In this document: piece after piece, positions 19,101 through 27,231 of the stretch
How the letters are laid out: the number at the start of each line of letters is the position of its first letter
How positions within the stretch are numbered: position 1 is the first letter of the stretch
DNA from: a virus
Reading direction: 5' to 3' (one strand)
DNA: 64,000 bases
IMG/VR virus record: IMGVR_UViG_3300024054_000008
Span: 62,001-126,000 of that record
Position numbers and translations under genes: made by a program
The notes under the pieces: model-generated
Seen by the model: only the letters and a program-made list of their open reading frames with translations
What the model was told of the DNA's origin: nothing
Database searches by the model: none

Positions 19101-20206
19101 GGAACAGTATGCCATTTATTTAATGTTGTACTAAATTGGACGCCAGGGTCAGCACATAACCAAGCAGCTTCAGATATTTCTTTCCACAATTCTTTTGCTT
19201 TGTAAGTCTTAACTGGTTTGTCGGAGCAATCTAACGTCGTCCAGTCATCGTCATTCAAAACTGCCTGCATAAATTCATCAGAAATGCTGACTGAATGATT
19301 AGCATTCTGATATAAAACATTCTTATATGCACCATTTGGATCATCATAATCTCTACTGTATCCACATTTCAAAATCAAATCATGCGCACGTTTTTCTTCT
19401 ACAGCTTTGGACTTAATAAAACCTGGTCTACCGTCTTTTGTTTCCAAAATATCAGGATGGTCAATATCCAAAACAACCATTTTTGCAGCATTCCGGCAAG
19501 AACCTCCAGATTTCATAGCTTGTGCATATTGATCAAGACCGCGCATCCAAGCAAGCGGTCCACTCACATAAGCACCGCTTGATAACTTTTCATAAGAACT
19601 TCTTAAACTAGAAAGATTAGCACCAGACCCAGAACCGCCAGCAAATATAATTGCTTCTGATTTTTGAAACTCCATAATGGAATCTAATGTATCGTCAACA
19701 CCGGATATAAAACATGCAGAGGCAGCTTGCTTTCTGTCTGGTATTCCTAAATTAAACCAAACCGGAGAGTTAAAAGCCCCGAGTTGGTGAAGAAGTGCCC
19801 AAATTAATTCTTCTTCGTAAATCTTTGCGTCAAGTTCAGTATTAAAATAGCCCTGTTCATCTGCCCATTTTCTCAATGTCTTTGCAACACGCAAAAAGAC
19901 TTGTTTAACAGATGATTCTTTCGTTTCACCAACATACCTGAAGTATTTACTTGCAACTATATTTGTGCAATTTTGCTCCCACCAATCTGGAACTTCAACA
20001 TTTTTTTGCTCAAAAATAACCTTTCCATCTGAATTTTTTATGCAAGCGTCAACAAATTTCCATTTGATCTCATCAAATGGATGGATGTTGTCTTTAGTAA
20101 AAACTCTGGACCAGCGCCCTATATCTTCAGCAATTTTTGATTTACCATTCGATTCTTCACGAATTGGAATAACATTATCAATTACCGCTGTTCCGAGACT
20201 TGACAT
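16190..20206 (-). CDS. nrdJ: Class II (B12-dependent) ribonucleotide reductase with intein
   Basis: 1338 aa precursor; 935 aa after intein removal. The RNR barrel is recognisable from SPVWFNLG, FISGVDDTLDS, FAGGSGSGANLSSLRSS, TNP/CSEFAHIDNTACNL and TIEPAFSLVSYK-type segments. A TSCPD-type domain (GYIQMNEYPDGKLGEVFL to RFEPAGM) and a C-terminal zinc ribbon (CTTCG, CYLCKSCG) mark the vitamin B12-dependent NrdJ/NrdZ class, which needs no radical-generating small subunit. It converts ribonucleotides to deoxyribonucleotides for phage replication. GGAAATTAAG precedes ATG 20206. The gene ends in two consecutive TAG codons, then TGA six codons later. The intein occupies residues 380-782. Confidence 0.92.
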   Translation of the reverse strand: MSSLGTAVIDNVIPIREESNGKSKIAEDIGRWSRVFTKDNIHPFDEIKWKFVDACIKNSDGKVIFEQKNVEVPDWWEQNCTNIVASKYFRYVGETKESSVKQVFLRVAKTLRKWADEQGYFNTELDAKIYEEELIWALLHQLGAFNSPVWFNLGIPDRKQAASACFISGVDDTLDSIMEFQKSEAIIFAGGSGSGANLSSLRSSYEKLSSGAYVSGPLAWMRGLDQYAQAMKSGGSCRNAAKMVVLDIDHPDILETKDGRPGFIKSKAVEEKRAHDLILKCGYSRDYDDPNGAYKNVLYQNANHSVSISDEFMQAVLNDDDWTTLDCSDKPVKTYKAKELWKEISEAAWLCADPGVQFSTTLNKWHTVPNSGRIRSTNPCFAAETKIATEFGLIQIADLYERIFDGDVKVAVHLGDRVEMRPAVVFPTGENPLLSVKFKSGRELVVTPNHNFLLSDGTKKPAAELVVGDQVDIQCAEGSFGNFDCGLSDSVEWFKIAGFVVGDGWMTETVRHSRKHTEKGWKSDFQHGEIGMCFGKHDKDILSKISSFLHKQEIPFSLKTQSGSIGESPDYMRIRRIGLFRSIEAIACPAGSRSYNKRIQPGVFESPRLNQLAFLSGLISADGTFRMSAKGHGDNIPTRELRLSSMSLGLLQDVQAILLNMGIKSTIMQDRNSASRSGKFTYTSASGEVCTYDSKRTLHELAVYGHSLRKLRDGMKEIGGLLSDRKQAQLDDFLPDGHSDPIHDVWHDSVASVDDTGRVELTYNMTEFTTHTIIAEGVRIPQCSEFAHIDNTACNLCALNLTKFFDGGVFNFEKFKQAVRVFVISQNSIIEKADYPTDLITKNSHKLRPIGLNYGDLGSLIMSQGYSYDSNEGRVIAARMASLMTGLAYQVSAQLAARIGTFADFEKNCEDMLSIMEKHQRADDDILRRWSLSSDPLGDDIVSKSAEVWEETIRLGKKYGYSISQASLQAPLGTVSFLMGMNTTGIEPAFSLVSYKTLVGGGVLKLVNQATKDGLRALGYTDEETAVISKYIEDNDCIEGAPEFKNEHLHVFDCAMPSGDSSRCLDPMAHITMMAAIQPLITCAQSKTVNLPNSATPQDISDIYMESWKLGLKCVSVYRDGSKLSQPLATKERVGEQNGAIVFSDSGPSPIQQRRRLPEDISGHRHRFEIDGYKGYIQMNEYPDGKLGEVFLKLGKPGSTISGLIDGYTQLLSIALQYGVPLEKLIRSFVDTRFEPAGMTRNPKIRFAKSLYDYLMKYLDIRYYSGEVTGIAYRLEEPDSQPAASISKNSESIAPITQIEQNNKRDFSGPPCTTCGSLTVRNGSCYLCKSCGSTSGCS
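17861..19069 (-). mobile_element. Intein (403 aa) with LAGLIDADG endonuclease inside nrdJ
   Basis: Inserted in the conserved RNR motif TNP|C-SEF: the intein begins with Cys380 (CFAAETKIAT) and the C-extein resumes with CSEFAHID. Block B is PNHNFLL; the two LAGLIDADG motifs are AGFVVGDGW and LSGLISADG. The C-terminal block reads THTIIAEGVRIPQ, so the last residue is Gln with Pro before it, instead of the usual His-Asn. The DNA is visibly richer in G+C than the flanking extein, which suggests recent acquisition. Borders were set by reading the extein motif through the insertion. Confidence 0.9.
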
Positions 20207-21017
20207 TCTTAATTTCCTCCGACAACCTTAGCAATCCGAGTTCCAAATCAACAAAAGCCGAATGATTACCTTTTCTTAGTTTTAGATCGATTGATTTAAA
20301 AAAATTAATCTCATTAATTAAAAAATCACGATTCAATTTAATGTCAGAATCAAATTGAAAGATTTCTACGAGCTTGTTTAATAACGGATAAATGACACTA
20401 GCATGTGAATTTGATTTCTTCATTTTGTCGACAAAAGCTGAAACAGATTTTGTCTCACCACCAAACACAAGATCAATTAAAAGAAATGGGCTGAAATCAA
20501 TTGATGAACACATCACTGATTTTGCCATTTCGGGTGAAATCATTTGCGACTCATGATCAGCTACAACAGAAAGTTTCTCTATCTCAGAAGAAAGTTTACG
20601 AAGACATGTTCCATGGTTCACAAAAAGAGCACCAACAACACGGTTTAGATTTATTTTACGACGTTCACCTTCATCAAGAATCCACTTAATGTAATCGTTT
20701 TTATACTTGTTGTATTTTAATTTTTGAATGTCAATCGTTTTAGTCGCTCTTTTGCTGTTTAATTTCTTGTCTTCTTTTGACAAAACAATCAACAAACTGT
20801 TATTAATTGGCAATTCAGGTATTCTATCGGAATTTCTTATCAAGAATGCTGTTCTTTTATCAGATAAATAACACTGCGACAATTCTGTGTATTTAAGTTC
20901 ATCATCTGGAAAATCAAATTTTAAGATTTCGTCGGCTAAGAATCCATCAGTATATTCATAAGCAGCCCTTTCTTTCAGAAATTCATCATCACCATTTATG
21001 ATAATTAAATCCGACAA
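20178..21017 (-). CDS. holA: Clamp-loader delta subunit (HolA-like)
   Basis: 279 aa with TTG start (no ATG nearby). INGDDEFLKERAA at the N-terminus matches the delta opening (G-x-D-x-F/Y), and CLRKLSSEIEKLSVV corresponds to the helix preceding the C-terminal collar domain. No Walker A, as expected of delta, which opens the clamp. The 3' end overlaps the nrdJ start by 29 bases. It works with delta' directly upstream and DnaX at 3439-4719. Confidence 0.75.
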   Translation of the reverse strand: MSDLIIINGDDEFLKERAAYEYTDGFLADEILKFDFPDDELKYTELSQCYLSDKRTAFLIRNSDRIPELPINNSLLIVLSKEDKKLNSKRATKTIDIQKLKYNKYKNDYIKWILDEGERRKINLNRVVGALFVNHGTCLRKLSSEIEKLSVVADHESQMISPEMAKSVMCSSIDFSPFLLIDLVFGGETKSVSAFVDKMKKSNSHASVIYPLLNKLVEIFQFDSDIKLNRDFLINEINFFKSIDLKLRKGNHSAFVDLELGLLRLSEEIKNVKSRNSGN

Positions 21018-21028
21018 TGCTATTGACG

Positions 21029-21820
21029 TTACATCAAATCACACACCAACGAAACCCAATGCGATTCGATGCTAGCGTTCGTTTTAATCAAACTAGAAGC
21101 AAACAACAAAACCTTTTCAATATTATCAGAAAATTCAGGTTTAAAATCCAAACTTTTAACAGCTTTTGAACATATATGTGCTATGGCTTCTCTGTATGGT
21201 GCATAAGTTTTTTTGCAAAAAGAAATAGCTTCAGGCATTTCAACCCTTGAAGGTTTATTTGTTATTAATTTTCTCAAAATAACAAAAAAATTTCTGAGTC
21301 TTTCATCACCATAAACAATTTCATATAACCCTGGTCTGCCATCACAAACATTTATTGAAAAGTCGTCGACAACTGACTTAGAAGCAAATTTAAAAATTTC
21401 ATCTTTGTCTAAAATGCTCCATTTTATTTCTTTTCTGATTCTAGATGAAAATGCGCTAGATAGTAAACCAGTATCGTGGCATATTAAAATAAATATTGAT
21501 TCTGACGACATGTCTTCAAAAGTTTTGAGACACGCATCTTGCGCTGGCAAACTTAATTTATCAACGTCATTTATAAGTATTATTCTAGTTTCACTCTCTA
21601 AAGGTGAAAATTTAGAAAATTCTAAAGCATTTTTGATTTCATTTATTGACGTATCAGAAATGAAAATATCAGAATTAGAAAAATTTGATGTTACAAAATC
21701 TTTCGAAAATGAAAATTTACCCAGACCTCTCTGGCCCGTTAAAGCCACCACTTTTGTCGGGCTCTCCAACAGAATCTTTATTAGTTGATTCTGAGCCTCT
21801 AAGTTGCCGAAAATTTCCAT
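21029..21820 (-). CDS. holB: Clamp-loader delta' subunit (HolB-like)
   Basis: 263 aa AAA+ protein. Walker A-like GQRGLGKF, Walker B-like LINDVDKLSLPAQDACLKTFED, and the SRC-type finger as SSRIRKE. Order and size fit delta'/small clamp-loader subunits. Shine-Dalgarno GGAAATAG precedes ATG 21820. The gene begins inside the 3' end of the zinc-ribbon gene, overlapping it by 104 bases. Confidence 0.75.
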   Translation of the reverse strand: MEIFGNLEAQNQLIKILLESPTKVVALTGQRGLGKFSFSKDFVTSNFSNSDIFISDTSINEIKNALEFSKFSPLESETRIILINDVDKLSLPAQDACLKTFEDMSSESIFILICHDTGLLSSAFSSRIRKEIKWSILDKDEIFKFASKSVVDDFSINVCDGRPGLYEIVYGDERLRNFFVILRKLITNKPSRVEMPEAISFCKKTYAPYREAIAHICSKAVKSLDFKPEFSDNIEKVLLFASSLIKTNASIESHWVSLVCDLM

Positions 21821-21938
21821 CTATTTCCACAAATTCAATTTTTATGATGAATGACTTTCCACAATTTGAACATACAACTGCGTTAACGTTACTAAGTTGT
21901 TGTAACGAACTCTGGCATTCTGGGCAAAATAAAATCAT
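21717..21938 (-). CDS. Small zinc-ribbon protein
   Basis: 73 aa from ATG 21938, which overlaps the previous stop as TAATG. CPEC and CSNCG, 14 residues apart, form one zinc ribbon at the N-terminus; the remaining 45 residues are polar and overlap holB in another frame. Possibly a transcription-linked or nucleic-acid-binding protein. Function unknown. Confidence 0.6.
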   Translation of the reverse strand: MILFCPECQSSLQQLSNVNAVVCSNCGKSFIIKIEFVEIDGNFRQLRGSESTNKDSVGEPDKSGGFNGPERSG

Positions 21939-22138
21939 TAATACTGAAACACACCACCGACGCCAACTGTCCACGTGTATCTACATTTCTCGCACGTGTA
22001 CCTTTGCTCCGTAGAACCGTCTTGATTATGTTTCTTAACAAACATACCATCGCAAGTTTGACCAGCGGTTAATCTATCAGAACCGCGGCGACATTTCATC
22101 AAAATCGGTTTATCTTTTATTTTATTTTCAACTGTCAT
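21938..22138 (-). CDS. Small zinc-ribbon protein (TFIIS/RPB9-like pattern)
   Basis: 66 aa. Cysteines CRRG...C and CEKCRYTWT enclose a beta ribbon; the ending YTCEKCRYTWTVGVGG resembles the C-terminal zinc ribbon of RNA polymerase-associated factors. It sits downstream of two sigma-like genes and shares ATGA/TAATG overlaps with both neighbours. A role in transcription is an inference from pattern and context. Confidence 0.55.
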   Translation of the reverse strand: MTVENKIKDKPILMKCRRGSDRLTAGQTCDGMFVKKHNQDGSTEQRYTCEKCRYTWTVGVGGVFQY

Positions 22139-22482
22139 GGTCTGTTCCGATATGCTTCACTAACCATACCATGCGCTCGTTTGATCAAATCTTCTATTTT
22201 GTCAGAAGAAAACAAAGGAACAGATAAATTCAAAGCTATATTCTTACAAATATCAAAATCTTCTCTCAATAACAAAAACTGTAACTCTTGACGTTGAGGT
22301 ACATGAACACTTACTATTTCTCTGCCATTCAAATTGTTTGAAATAGTTATGTGATTGTTTAATTTTCCAAGAGCTAAATAAACAATCATCAATGGGAACG
22401 TTTTAACAGCATAATCAAATGTAGCTGGTCTTACAAGTCTGCCGTTTCGTTTCTTGTTTGAATAAGAACCGTCGAGTGTCAA
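22135..22482 (-). CDS. Unrecognised protein coupled to a sigma-like gene
   Basis: 115 aa, TTG start overlapping the upstream TGA (TTGA) and preceded by GAGG at proper spacing. Contents: basic N-terminus, hydrophobic centre FPLMIVYLALGKL, then mixed alpha/beta. No motif recognised. Confidence 0.55.
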   Translation of the reverse strand: MTLDGSYSNKKRNGRLVRPATFDYAVKTFPLMIVYLALGKLNNHITISNNLNGREIVSVHVPQRQELQFLLLREDFDICKNIALNLSVPLFSSDKIEDLIKRAHGMVSEAYRNRP

Positions 22483-23633
22483 ATCGCCTCTTCAACACTT
22501 TCAGAACCTTTAGATTTTGGTTCCATAGGTTGAATTGCATCAACGTTAACACCTTGTTTTTTTAGTTTTTTCTTCAAATTATCGTATGATCTTTGATCAA
22601 GTGGAGATAACGGACCTTGTAGCTCCATCCATTTGAATCTAGCAAATTTTCTCTCATCAATGCCGCGTTGATATAGTTCACGCTCTTCAATTTTCTTACG
22701 TTCAATTTTTTCAATTTCACGCGGTGAGACATCAGAAAAAAATGACTCATACAAAGTCTCATAGTCAACCATCGGAAGTTTATTTTCTATAAAATTATGT
22801 ATTTCACTCAAAAGTTGTTTTCTCAAATCACCAACAAATCCAGACCATCGTTTTTCGTTAGCTTTATATAACTCTGGGTGCTTTTCTTTCAGAGTTGAAG
22901 CCTGACCCATATTTTCTTTAATGTCTGACCCAAAACTTCCGACTTCATCAATAAAAATCAAATCGAACAATTTACTGGTGTTTTCTGACAAAGAAGACCT
23001 TAAAGCCGGTATGTAATCACCTATTTGATCATAAAATTCTTTAACAGCGGCTCTTTCGTCTAAAGCCTTACTTATGTCATTTTCATCAATATCCGGAATA
23101 CGACCTTCACCACCCTCTGGAACGCCCCCACCTTCCGGCCTTCTGCCAAATGCTTCCTGTATCCCAGTCTCTTTTTCTTTTTTTCTAAATTTTTCCTTTG
23201 ATTTCGTTATACTGCGACGACGTATATTGCTATATATAGCACCAAGAGCCTCTTTCCAAGAATCAAAATCTTTTCTAAAATTCCATGGCTCAGCAGTTTT
23301 TCGCTTTATAGTTCTGATTTCGCCGTCTTCTGTCTCTTCCTCTACAAATTCAGTCCCAGTTGAAATGTATGTAAGAAAATCTTGAACAGAATCCATAGCG
23401 TCAGCTTCATTATACTGAAGCTGTTTCTTAGCTATGGCTAACATCTTTCCACCAACTTGGTGTGGATGAGCGTCAACTGTTTGATCTGGATATTGTTTTT
23501 TTAAAATATCAATAATCGCCCTACCGAAGCCTTCTTCAATATCAAGAGCTAGCCTGATTATTGTGTAAGCTAGCCTAACCCCAGGAGTTATATTAAATGA
23601 TACGGATTTTGCTATAGAATCAAAATTTGGCAT
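22479..23633 (-). CDS. Putative sigma-like factor or RNA polymerase-binding protein
   Basis: 384 aa. The segment DAMDSVQDFLTYI followed by WKEALGAIYSNIRRRSITKS resembles the helical region 2 of ECF-type sigma factors. A glycine-rich linker follows (RRPEGGGVPEGGEGRIPD), then a helical C-terminal half with many charged residues. No clean region 4 HTH is visible, so the assignment is tentative; its position next to a clearer sigma-like gene supports it. Confidence 0.4.
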   Translation of the reverse strand: MPNFDSIAKSVSFNITPGVRLAYTIIRLALDIEEGFGRAIIDILKKQYPDQTVDAHPHQVGGKMLAIAKKQLQYNEADAMDSVQDFLTYISTGTEFVEEETEDGEIRTIKRKTAEPWNFRKDFDSWKEALGAIYSNIRRRSITKSKEKFRKKEKETGIQEAFGRRPEGGGVPEGGEGRIPDIDENDISKALDERAAVKEFYDQIGDYIPALRSSLSENTSKLFDLIFIDEVGSFGSDIKENMGQASTLKEKHPELYKANEKRWSGFVGDLRKQLLSEIHNFIENKLPMVDYETLYESFFSDVSPREIEKIERKKIEERELYQRGIDERKFARFKWMELQGPLSPLDQRSYDNLKKKLKKQGVNVDAIQPMEPKSKGSESVEEAI

Positions 23634-23657
23634 TTATAGAAATTATTTAATAACAAT

Positions 23658-25028
23658 TTAAGAACTAATTTGTTTGTGCTTTGCCCTATTCAATGCAGCT
23701 ACAACTCTATCAATCGGATAAGAAAGTCTTGACGATATGTCTTCCGGACTCATTCCGATTGAATTTAAAGAATTAAAAAAATCGGTCCTGGCTTTGACTG
23801 GCGCTCCAAACAATTCATCACCTAATAATTTGTGAACATCACAACCATTCCTATTGCAAGCTTCTTGAGCCAACCTATTTATGTGTTCATCGCTGTGATT
23901 ATAATTTCTAAGTTTATTAATGGCTGATGTTCTTAATTTGTTGACACGATTTGATGATACACCAATACTAGATGCATATTTTCTTATTGGAATATCAGAA
24001 ACATCTATTGCAACCAAAACGTTATGTTCATCTTGGCTAAGGTTTGCCCTATCAACACAATTGATCAAATCAATGCGTTTCTCCAACCTTTCATAATCCA
24101 TCATTGATGATGGATCTCTAAAAGATCTCGTTATACTATCAGGACCATTTTCGTCATCACCTTTTTCTATAGATACAATTTCATCATCTGAATACTCAGG
24201 CGATACACCATTATTGTAAATCATTATGCTCGTGTCATCTGACCGAGACATTCTCTTGAAATCGTTTACAACTTCATTGTCAATTACCATTTGAGCATAT
24301 TTTAGTAATCCAGCTGTTACATCGTGATTAGTCTTCCTCATGATATATCTTGGAACTGATTTAACAAGATTTGACCTTCTCCAGTCACGAAGAAACAACT
24401 TTAATTGATTGTCATTCCAACGCAATTTTAACACTTCTTCTGCATTGGAAAGATCAGTCCAATTGTGGGCCAAACTTAATCCTTTAGAATAAAGTAACTC
24501 TTTGCCATGTTTGCATCCAGTACAAGAATGGCGATCATCTGAACAAACATGTTCAGTCATTTCAGAAGGAAGCAAACGGCCTTGCCTATACAAAGACTGC
24601 AAAGAGCCAAAGTCAACATCTGAATAACCAAGAAGACGTAAAACACGAGCAGTGTCTATCGTATGGCCTTGTGGTGAATAATAATACCTAGAATAGTCAA
24701 ATTTTGCATATCTGAGAATATCAGATATCATCCACAAAGAATTTTGGTCAGATCTCTTTCCTTCAACAGGCGAAACATATGATATATACGTTAATGGTGC
24801 CCCTCCAAGAATTGATTCAGCTTGAGTACGATCAACAAGTTCGTCAGTTAAATGTTTAAAAAACCACCTACCAATGAAGTCTTTGCTCAAAAGACGCAAA
24901 CGAACATTTTGGACGGTGTCCATCATTCGTTCTTTGTCACGCTTAAAATGTCTAGAAACTTTTGCGTGAGTCCACGCGTAATATTGTTTGAGAAATTCTT
25001 GGTTCGTCGGGATTTGAATCGGGAACAT
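23658..25028 (-). CDS. Sigma-70 family-like factor
   Basis: 456 aa from ATG 25028, which has a perfect GGAGGT five bases before it (an ATG 12 bases earlier would place that site inside the gene). N-terminal KERMMDTVQNVRLRLLSKDF resembles region 2.1-2.2. Residues about 340-395 carry a region 4-like HTH (LSQDEHNVLVAIDVSDIPIR, KYASSIGVSSNRVNKLR). A CTGCKHGK cysteine pair lies in the centre. It may direct host RNA polymerase to phage promoters. Preceded by a promoter and two hairpins (25042-25133). Confidence 0.6.
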   Translation of the reverse strand: MFPIQIPTNQEFLKQYYAWTHAKVSRHFKRDKERMMDTVQNVRLRLLSKDFIGRWFFKHLTDELVDRTQAESILGGAPLTYISYVSPVEGKRSDQNSLWMISDILRYAKFDYSRYYYSPQGHTIDTARVLRLLGYSDVDFGSLQSLYRQGRLLPSEMTEHVCSDDRHSCTGCKHGKELLYSKGLSLAHNWTDLSNAEEVLKLRWNDNQLKLFLRDWRRSNLVKSVPRYIMRKTNHDVTAGLLKYAQMVIDNEVVNDFKRMSRSDDTSIMIYNNGVSPEYSDDEIVSIEKGDDENGPDSITRSFRDPSSMMDYERLEKRIDLINCVDRANLSQDEHNVLVAIDVSDIPIRKYASSIGVSSNRVNKLRTSAINKLRNYNHSDEHINRLAQEACNRNGCDVHKLLGDELFGAPVKARTDFFNSLNSIGMSPEDISSRLSYPIDRVVAALNRAKHKQISS

Positions 25029-25041
25029 CTTTACCTCCATG

Positions 25042-25088
25042 CAGCAAATAATTTGCTGACTTACAGAGTATTGGGCACAAAGCCCAAT
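25042..25088 (-). promoter_or_regulatory. Two-hairpin leader of the sigma-like gene
   Basis: Hairpin A, CAGCAAAT-A-ATTTGCTG (25042-25058), abuts the GGAGGT ribosome site. Hairpin B, ATTGGGC-ACAAA-GCCCAAT (25070-25088), lies 11 bases upstream in the transcript. Both stems are perfect. They lie between the promoter at 25104-25133 and the start codon, so they could tune translation. Confidence 0.5.
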
Positions 25089-25103
25089 TTACGATGTGGT
25101 GTT

Positions 25104-25133
25104 ACCCTACCATAGTCTGAGCCATTTTGTCAA
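25104..25133 (-). promoter_or_regulatory. Sigma-70-type promoter for the sigma-like gene
   Basis: On the minus strand TTGACA (25128-25133) is followed after 18 bases by TAGGGT (25104-25109), with TGG just before the -10 (extended -10 form). The same TTGACAAA opening occurs at 26193-26198 and 37057-37062. The -10 is weak, so the call rests on the perfect -35 and the intergenic position. Confidence 0.5.
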
Positions 25134-25161
25134 TATACGGCAAATAATCATAAATTTTCAC

Positions 25162-26145
25162 TTATTGAATAGTTGAAGCGTATTTCTGATTATTTTCAAC
25201 AATCTGCTCTGGCTTCTGTTTAAACAAAATAGCTTGTGCATTTTTATCAAGGATTGAAACTTTGTATCTGGAAATTAAAGTGACAGCAAATCCGACTCTA
25301 GATCGTGACTCAGTCTGGTTATCTTTACACGACCCGGTAGCATACGCACTAAGACGATCCAAAGTATCCTGCTTTCTGCAGGCACTAAATGACCTACGCA
25401 TTGCGTTTAACCCGGCTGTAAAACATTTTGTACGGTCTTGCACAAGATCTTGACCAGACCAACCCTCTGGGGTCTTACCATTACCAATGTGCATTTGCAT
25501 TAAACACCAACTTTTGCCTTTATCGCCCCTAGCAAATTTTCCTAAACCGTAGTCTATGTCACGTCTAAAACCAGATTCAAAAAAAGCCACAGATATCATC
25601 AACATGGCCGTCCTGGCTCTTCCATATTTGCCATTGAAAATTGGTTTAGAGTTTGGATTATAAACAACTTTTGCAAGATCAAGAGCTATAGACTCATACC
25701 TGTCTTTAGCATCTTCTTTGCTTTCTTTTGCATGTTCATAATACGAAACCATCCCCGGGGTCCTTAATTTAGTAAGAACTTGATAAATCCAAAAATACGA
25801 TTCTTTAAATTTAAGTTCAGCAAGGTATTTATTTGCTTCGTCTTTGTGTAATGAAGATGCTCTCTCATCTGTAGACGCTAAGAAAACGTCAAAGTTTTTT
25901 GTTGCAGATTCATTGTCTTTAAACATAAAATAAGCGACTGCCATGTTATATCTGACAATCGCTTTATCTTCTAATTCTAAAGACCGTTTGTAGTTGTCTA
26001 TTGCAGTTTGCCAATTTTTTGCAGAAGCCGCCGATTGTCCATCTTTAAAATAAGACTCAGCGTTCGTTTTAGAATCTTGTGCATGAGAATTGTTAAACAA
26101 AAGCAAAATTGCAATTGCAACAAAAAACTTTAATTGTGACTTCAT
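25162..26145 (-). CDS. Secreted TPR protein with lytic transglycosylase-like domain
   Basis: 327 aa. A signal peptide (basic MKSQLKFF, hydrophobic VAIAILLLF, cleavage near SHA-Q), then TPR-like helices (residues 25-110), then a lysozyme/SLT-like domain: MLMISVAFFESGF carrying the likely catalytic Glu, WCLMQMHIGNG, and a C-terminal ALNAMRRSFSAC...LSAYATGSC segment. Export of a phage enzyme to the periplasm suggests a role in wall opening or in superinfection control. Start at 26145 has GAGGTAATGAC upstream. Confidence 0.7.
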   Translation of the reverse strand: MKSQLKFFVAIAILLLFNNSHAQDSKTNAESYFKDGQSAASAKNWQTAIDNYKRSLELEDKAIVRYNMAVAYFMFKDNESATKNFDVFLASTDERASSLHKDEANKYLAELKFKESYFWIYQVLTKLRTPGMVSYYEHAKESKEDAKDRYESIALDLAKVVYNPNSKPIFNGKYGRARTAMLMISVAFFESGFRRDIDYGLGKFARGDKGKSWCLMQMHIGNGKTPEGWSGQDLVQDRTKCFTAGLNAMRRSFSACRKQDTLDRLSAYATGSCKDNQTESRSRVGFAVTLISRYKVSILDKNAQAILFKQKPEQIVENNQKYASTIQ

Positions 26146-26169
26146 GTCATTACCTCGTTCAAGCCGAAT

Positions 26170-26198
26170 AGCTAAGCACTTGCACCAAATTTTGTCAA
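26170..26198 (-). promoter_or_regulatory. Sigma-70-type promoter for the transglycosylase-like gene
   Basis: TTGACA (26193-26198), a 17-base spacer ending in TGC, then TTAGCT (26170-26175) on the minus strand, 24 bases before ATG 26145. The -35 is perfect; the -10 is poor but of TGnT form. Confidence 0.45.
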
Positions 26199-26210
26199 AT
26201 CAAAATTATT

Positions 26211-26474
26211 TTATTTCTTAAATGGAGAAAGCTCTAAATACTGAATAAAACCATTTAAACTTGATTGCACTGAAATGTGTTTGTATTTCTTTTTTGTAAC
26301 AACATACTCACCTTGAACAATCCTTTTCTTGTTCAAATGTTTTGGATGGCGCAAATTAGCATCAATTTCTACAACATCACCTTCATTCAATAATGGCCAA
26401 TCTGAAACTCGAAGTTCATAATGTCTAGGAACATCAGTAAAAATAATAATTGTTTTAAAGTATGGTGAAATCAT
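26211..26474 (-). CDS. Small unrecognised protein
   Basis: 87 aa, beta-rich (RHYELRVSDWPLLNEGDVVE) with a basic centre (KHLNKKR). Its ATG is one base from the GTG start of the divergent gene at 26476, so no room exists for a conventional promoter between them. Confidence 0.5.
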   Translation of the reverse strand: MISPYFKTIIIFTDVPRHYELRVSDWPLLNEGDVVEIDANLRHPKHLNKKRIVQGEYVVTKKKYKHISVQSSLNGFIQYLELSPFKK

Positions 26475-26475
26475 T

Positions 26476-27195
26476 GTGAAATACTACAGTACACTAAACA
26501 AAAAAGAAAAATTTTTGTTGGAAGAAAAATTAGAAGAAATTCTAAACAAAAGATTCGGAAAATCAAAAGAAAATGAACAATTGAAACAAATTTTGTCAAA
26601 AATGATAGAAAAAAAGTCAATACCGGTTGAATTAATAGAAAAAATACCGAAGAAGCCGGAAGAAGCAGGAAGAACAAAATTCGATCAAATTTATGAAGCA
26701 GCAATAGAATTGGCTTTTCCAAGTTATGGCAAAAACACGTTATCAAATTTAACAAAAATAAACGACAACAAAATAAAGATATGGAGGATAGTAGCACCGA
26801 ACAAATACAAAATACCACACGTTTTGATCAGAGCAGAATCAATACAAGAAGCGTTTGCTTTAGCATGCGATTACGTTTGTAGAGCTTCTCTACGTTTATT
26901 AGGTGAAATACCAGCGGATTTACAAATAAGAGTAATATTTATGTCTGAAAAAGCTGTTAGAAGATATTTGGGCATAAAATGGGCAAATAGATTGAATAAA
27001 AGAAAAAAATTGAATTTGATGGAACGTGAATTCTCAAATGATGAAATACAAAAAGCGACTGAAGTTGCTTTGAATGGACCAAAAGACGAAACTTATAGGA
27101 TAGTAAAATATATGGAAGAAAAAGATTTATTAAAAATAAAGAAAACATTTAACAGAATAAGAATTTCACCAATAGAAAAAAAATCAACAAAATAA
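26476..27195 (+). CDS. Unrecognised basic protein upstream of the PurZ-like gene
   Basis: 239 aa, GTG start. Lysine-rich and helical in residues 1-75 and 160-239, with a compact central segment (IKIWRIVAPNKYKIPHVLIR, then AFALACDYVCRASLRLLGE). No family recognised. It lies 36 bases upstream of the PurZ-like gene on the same strand, so the two may be co-expressed. Confidence 0.55.
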   Translation: MKYYSTLNKKEKFLLEEKLEEILNKRFGKSKENEQLKQILSKMIEKKSIPVELIEKIPKKPEEAGRTKFDQIYEAAIELAFPSYGKNTLSNLTKINDNKIKIWRIVAPNKYKIPHVLIRAESIQEAFALACDYVCRASLRLLGEIPADLQIRVIFMSEKAVRRYLGIKWANRLNKRKKLNLMEREFSNDEIQKATEVALNGPKDETYRIVKYMEEKDLLKIKKTFNRIRISPIEKKSTK

Positions 27196-27231
27196 TCAAA
27201 CTTCAGATGTATTGTTTCGTACGAGGAACCA

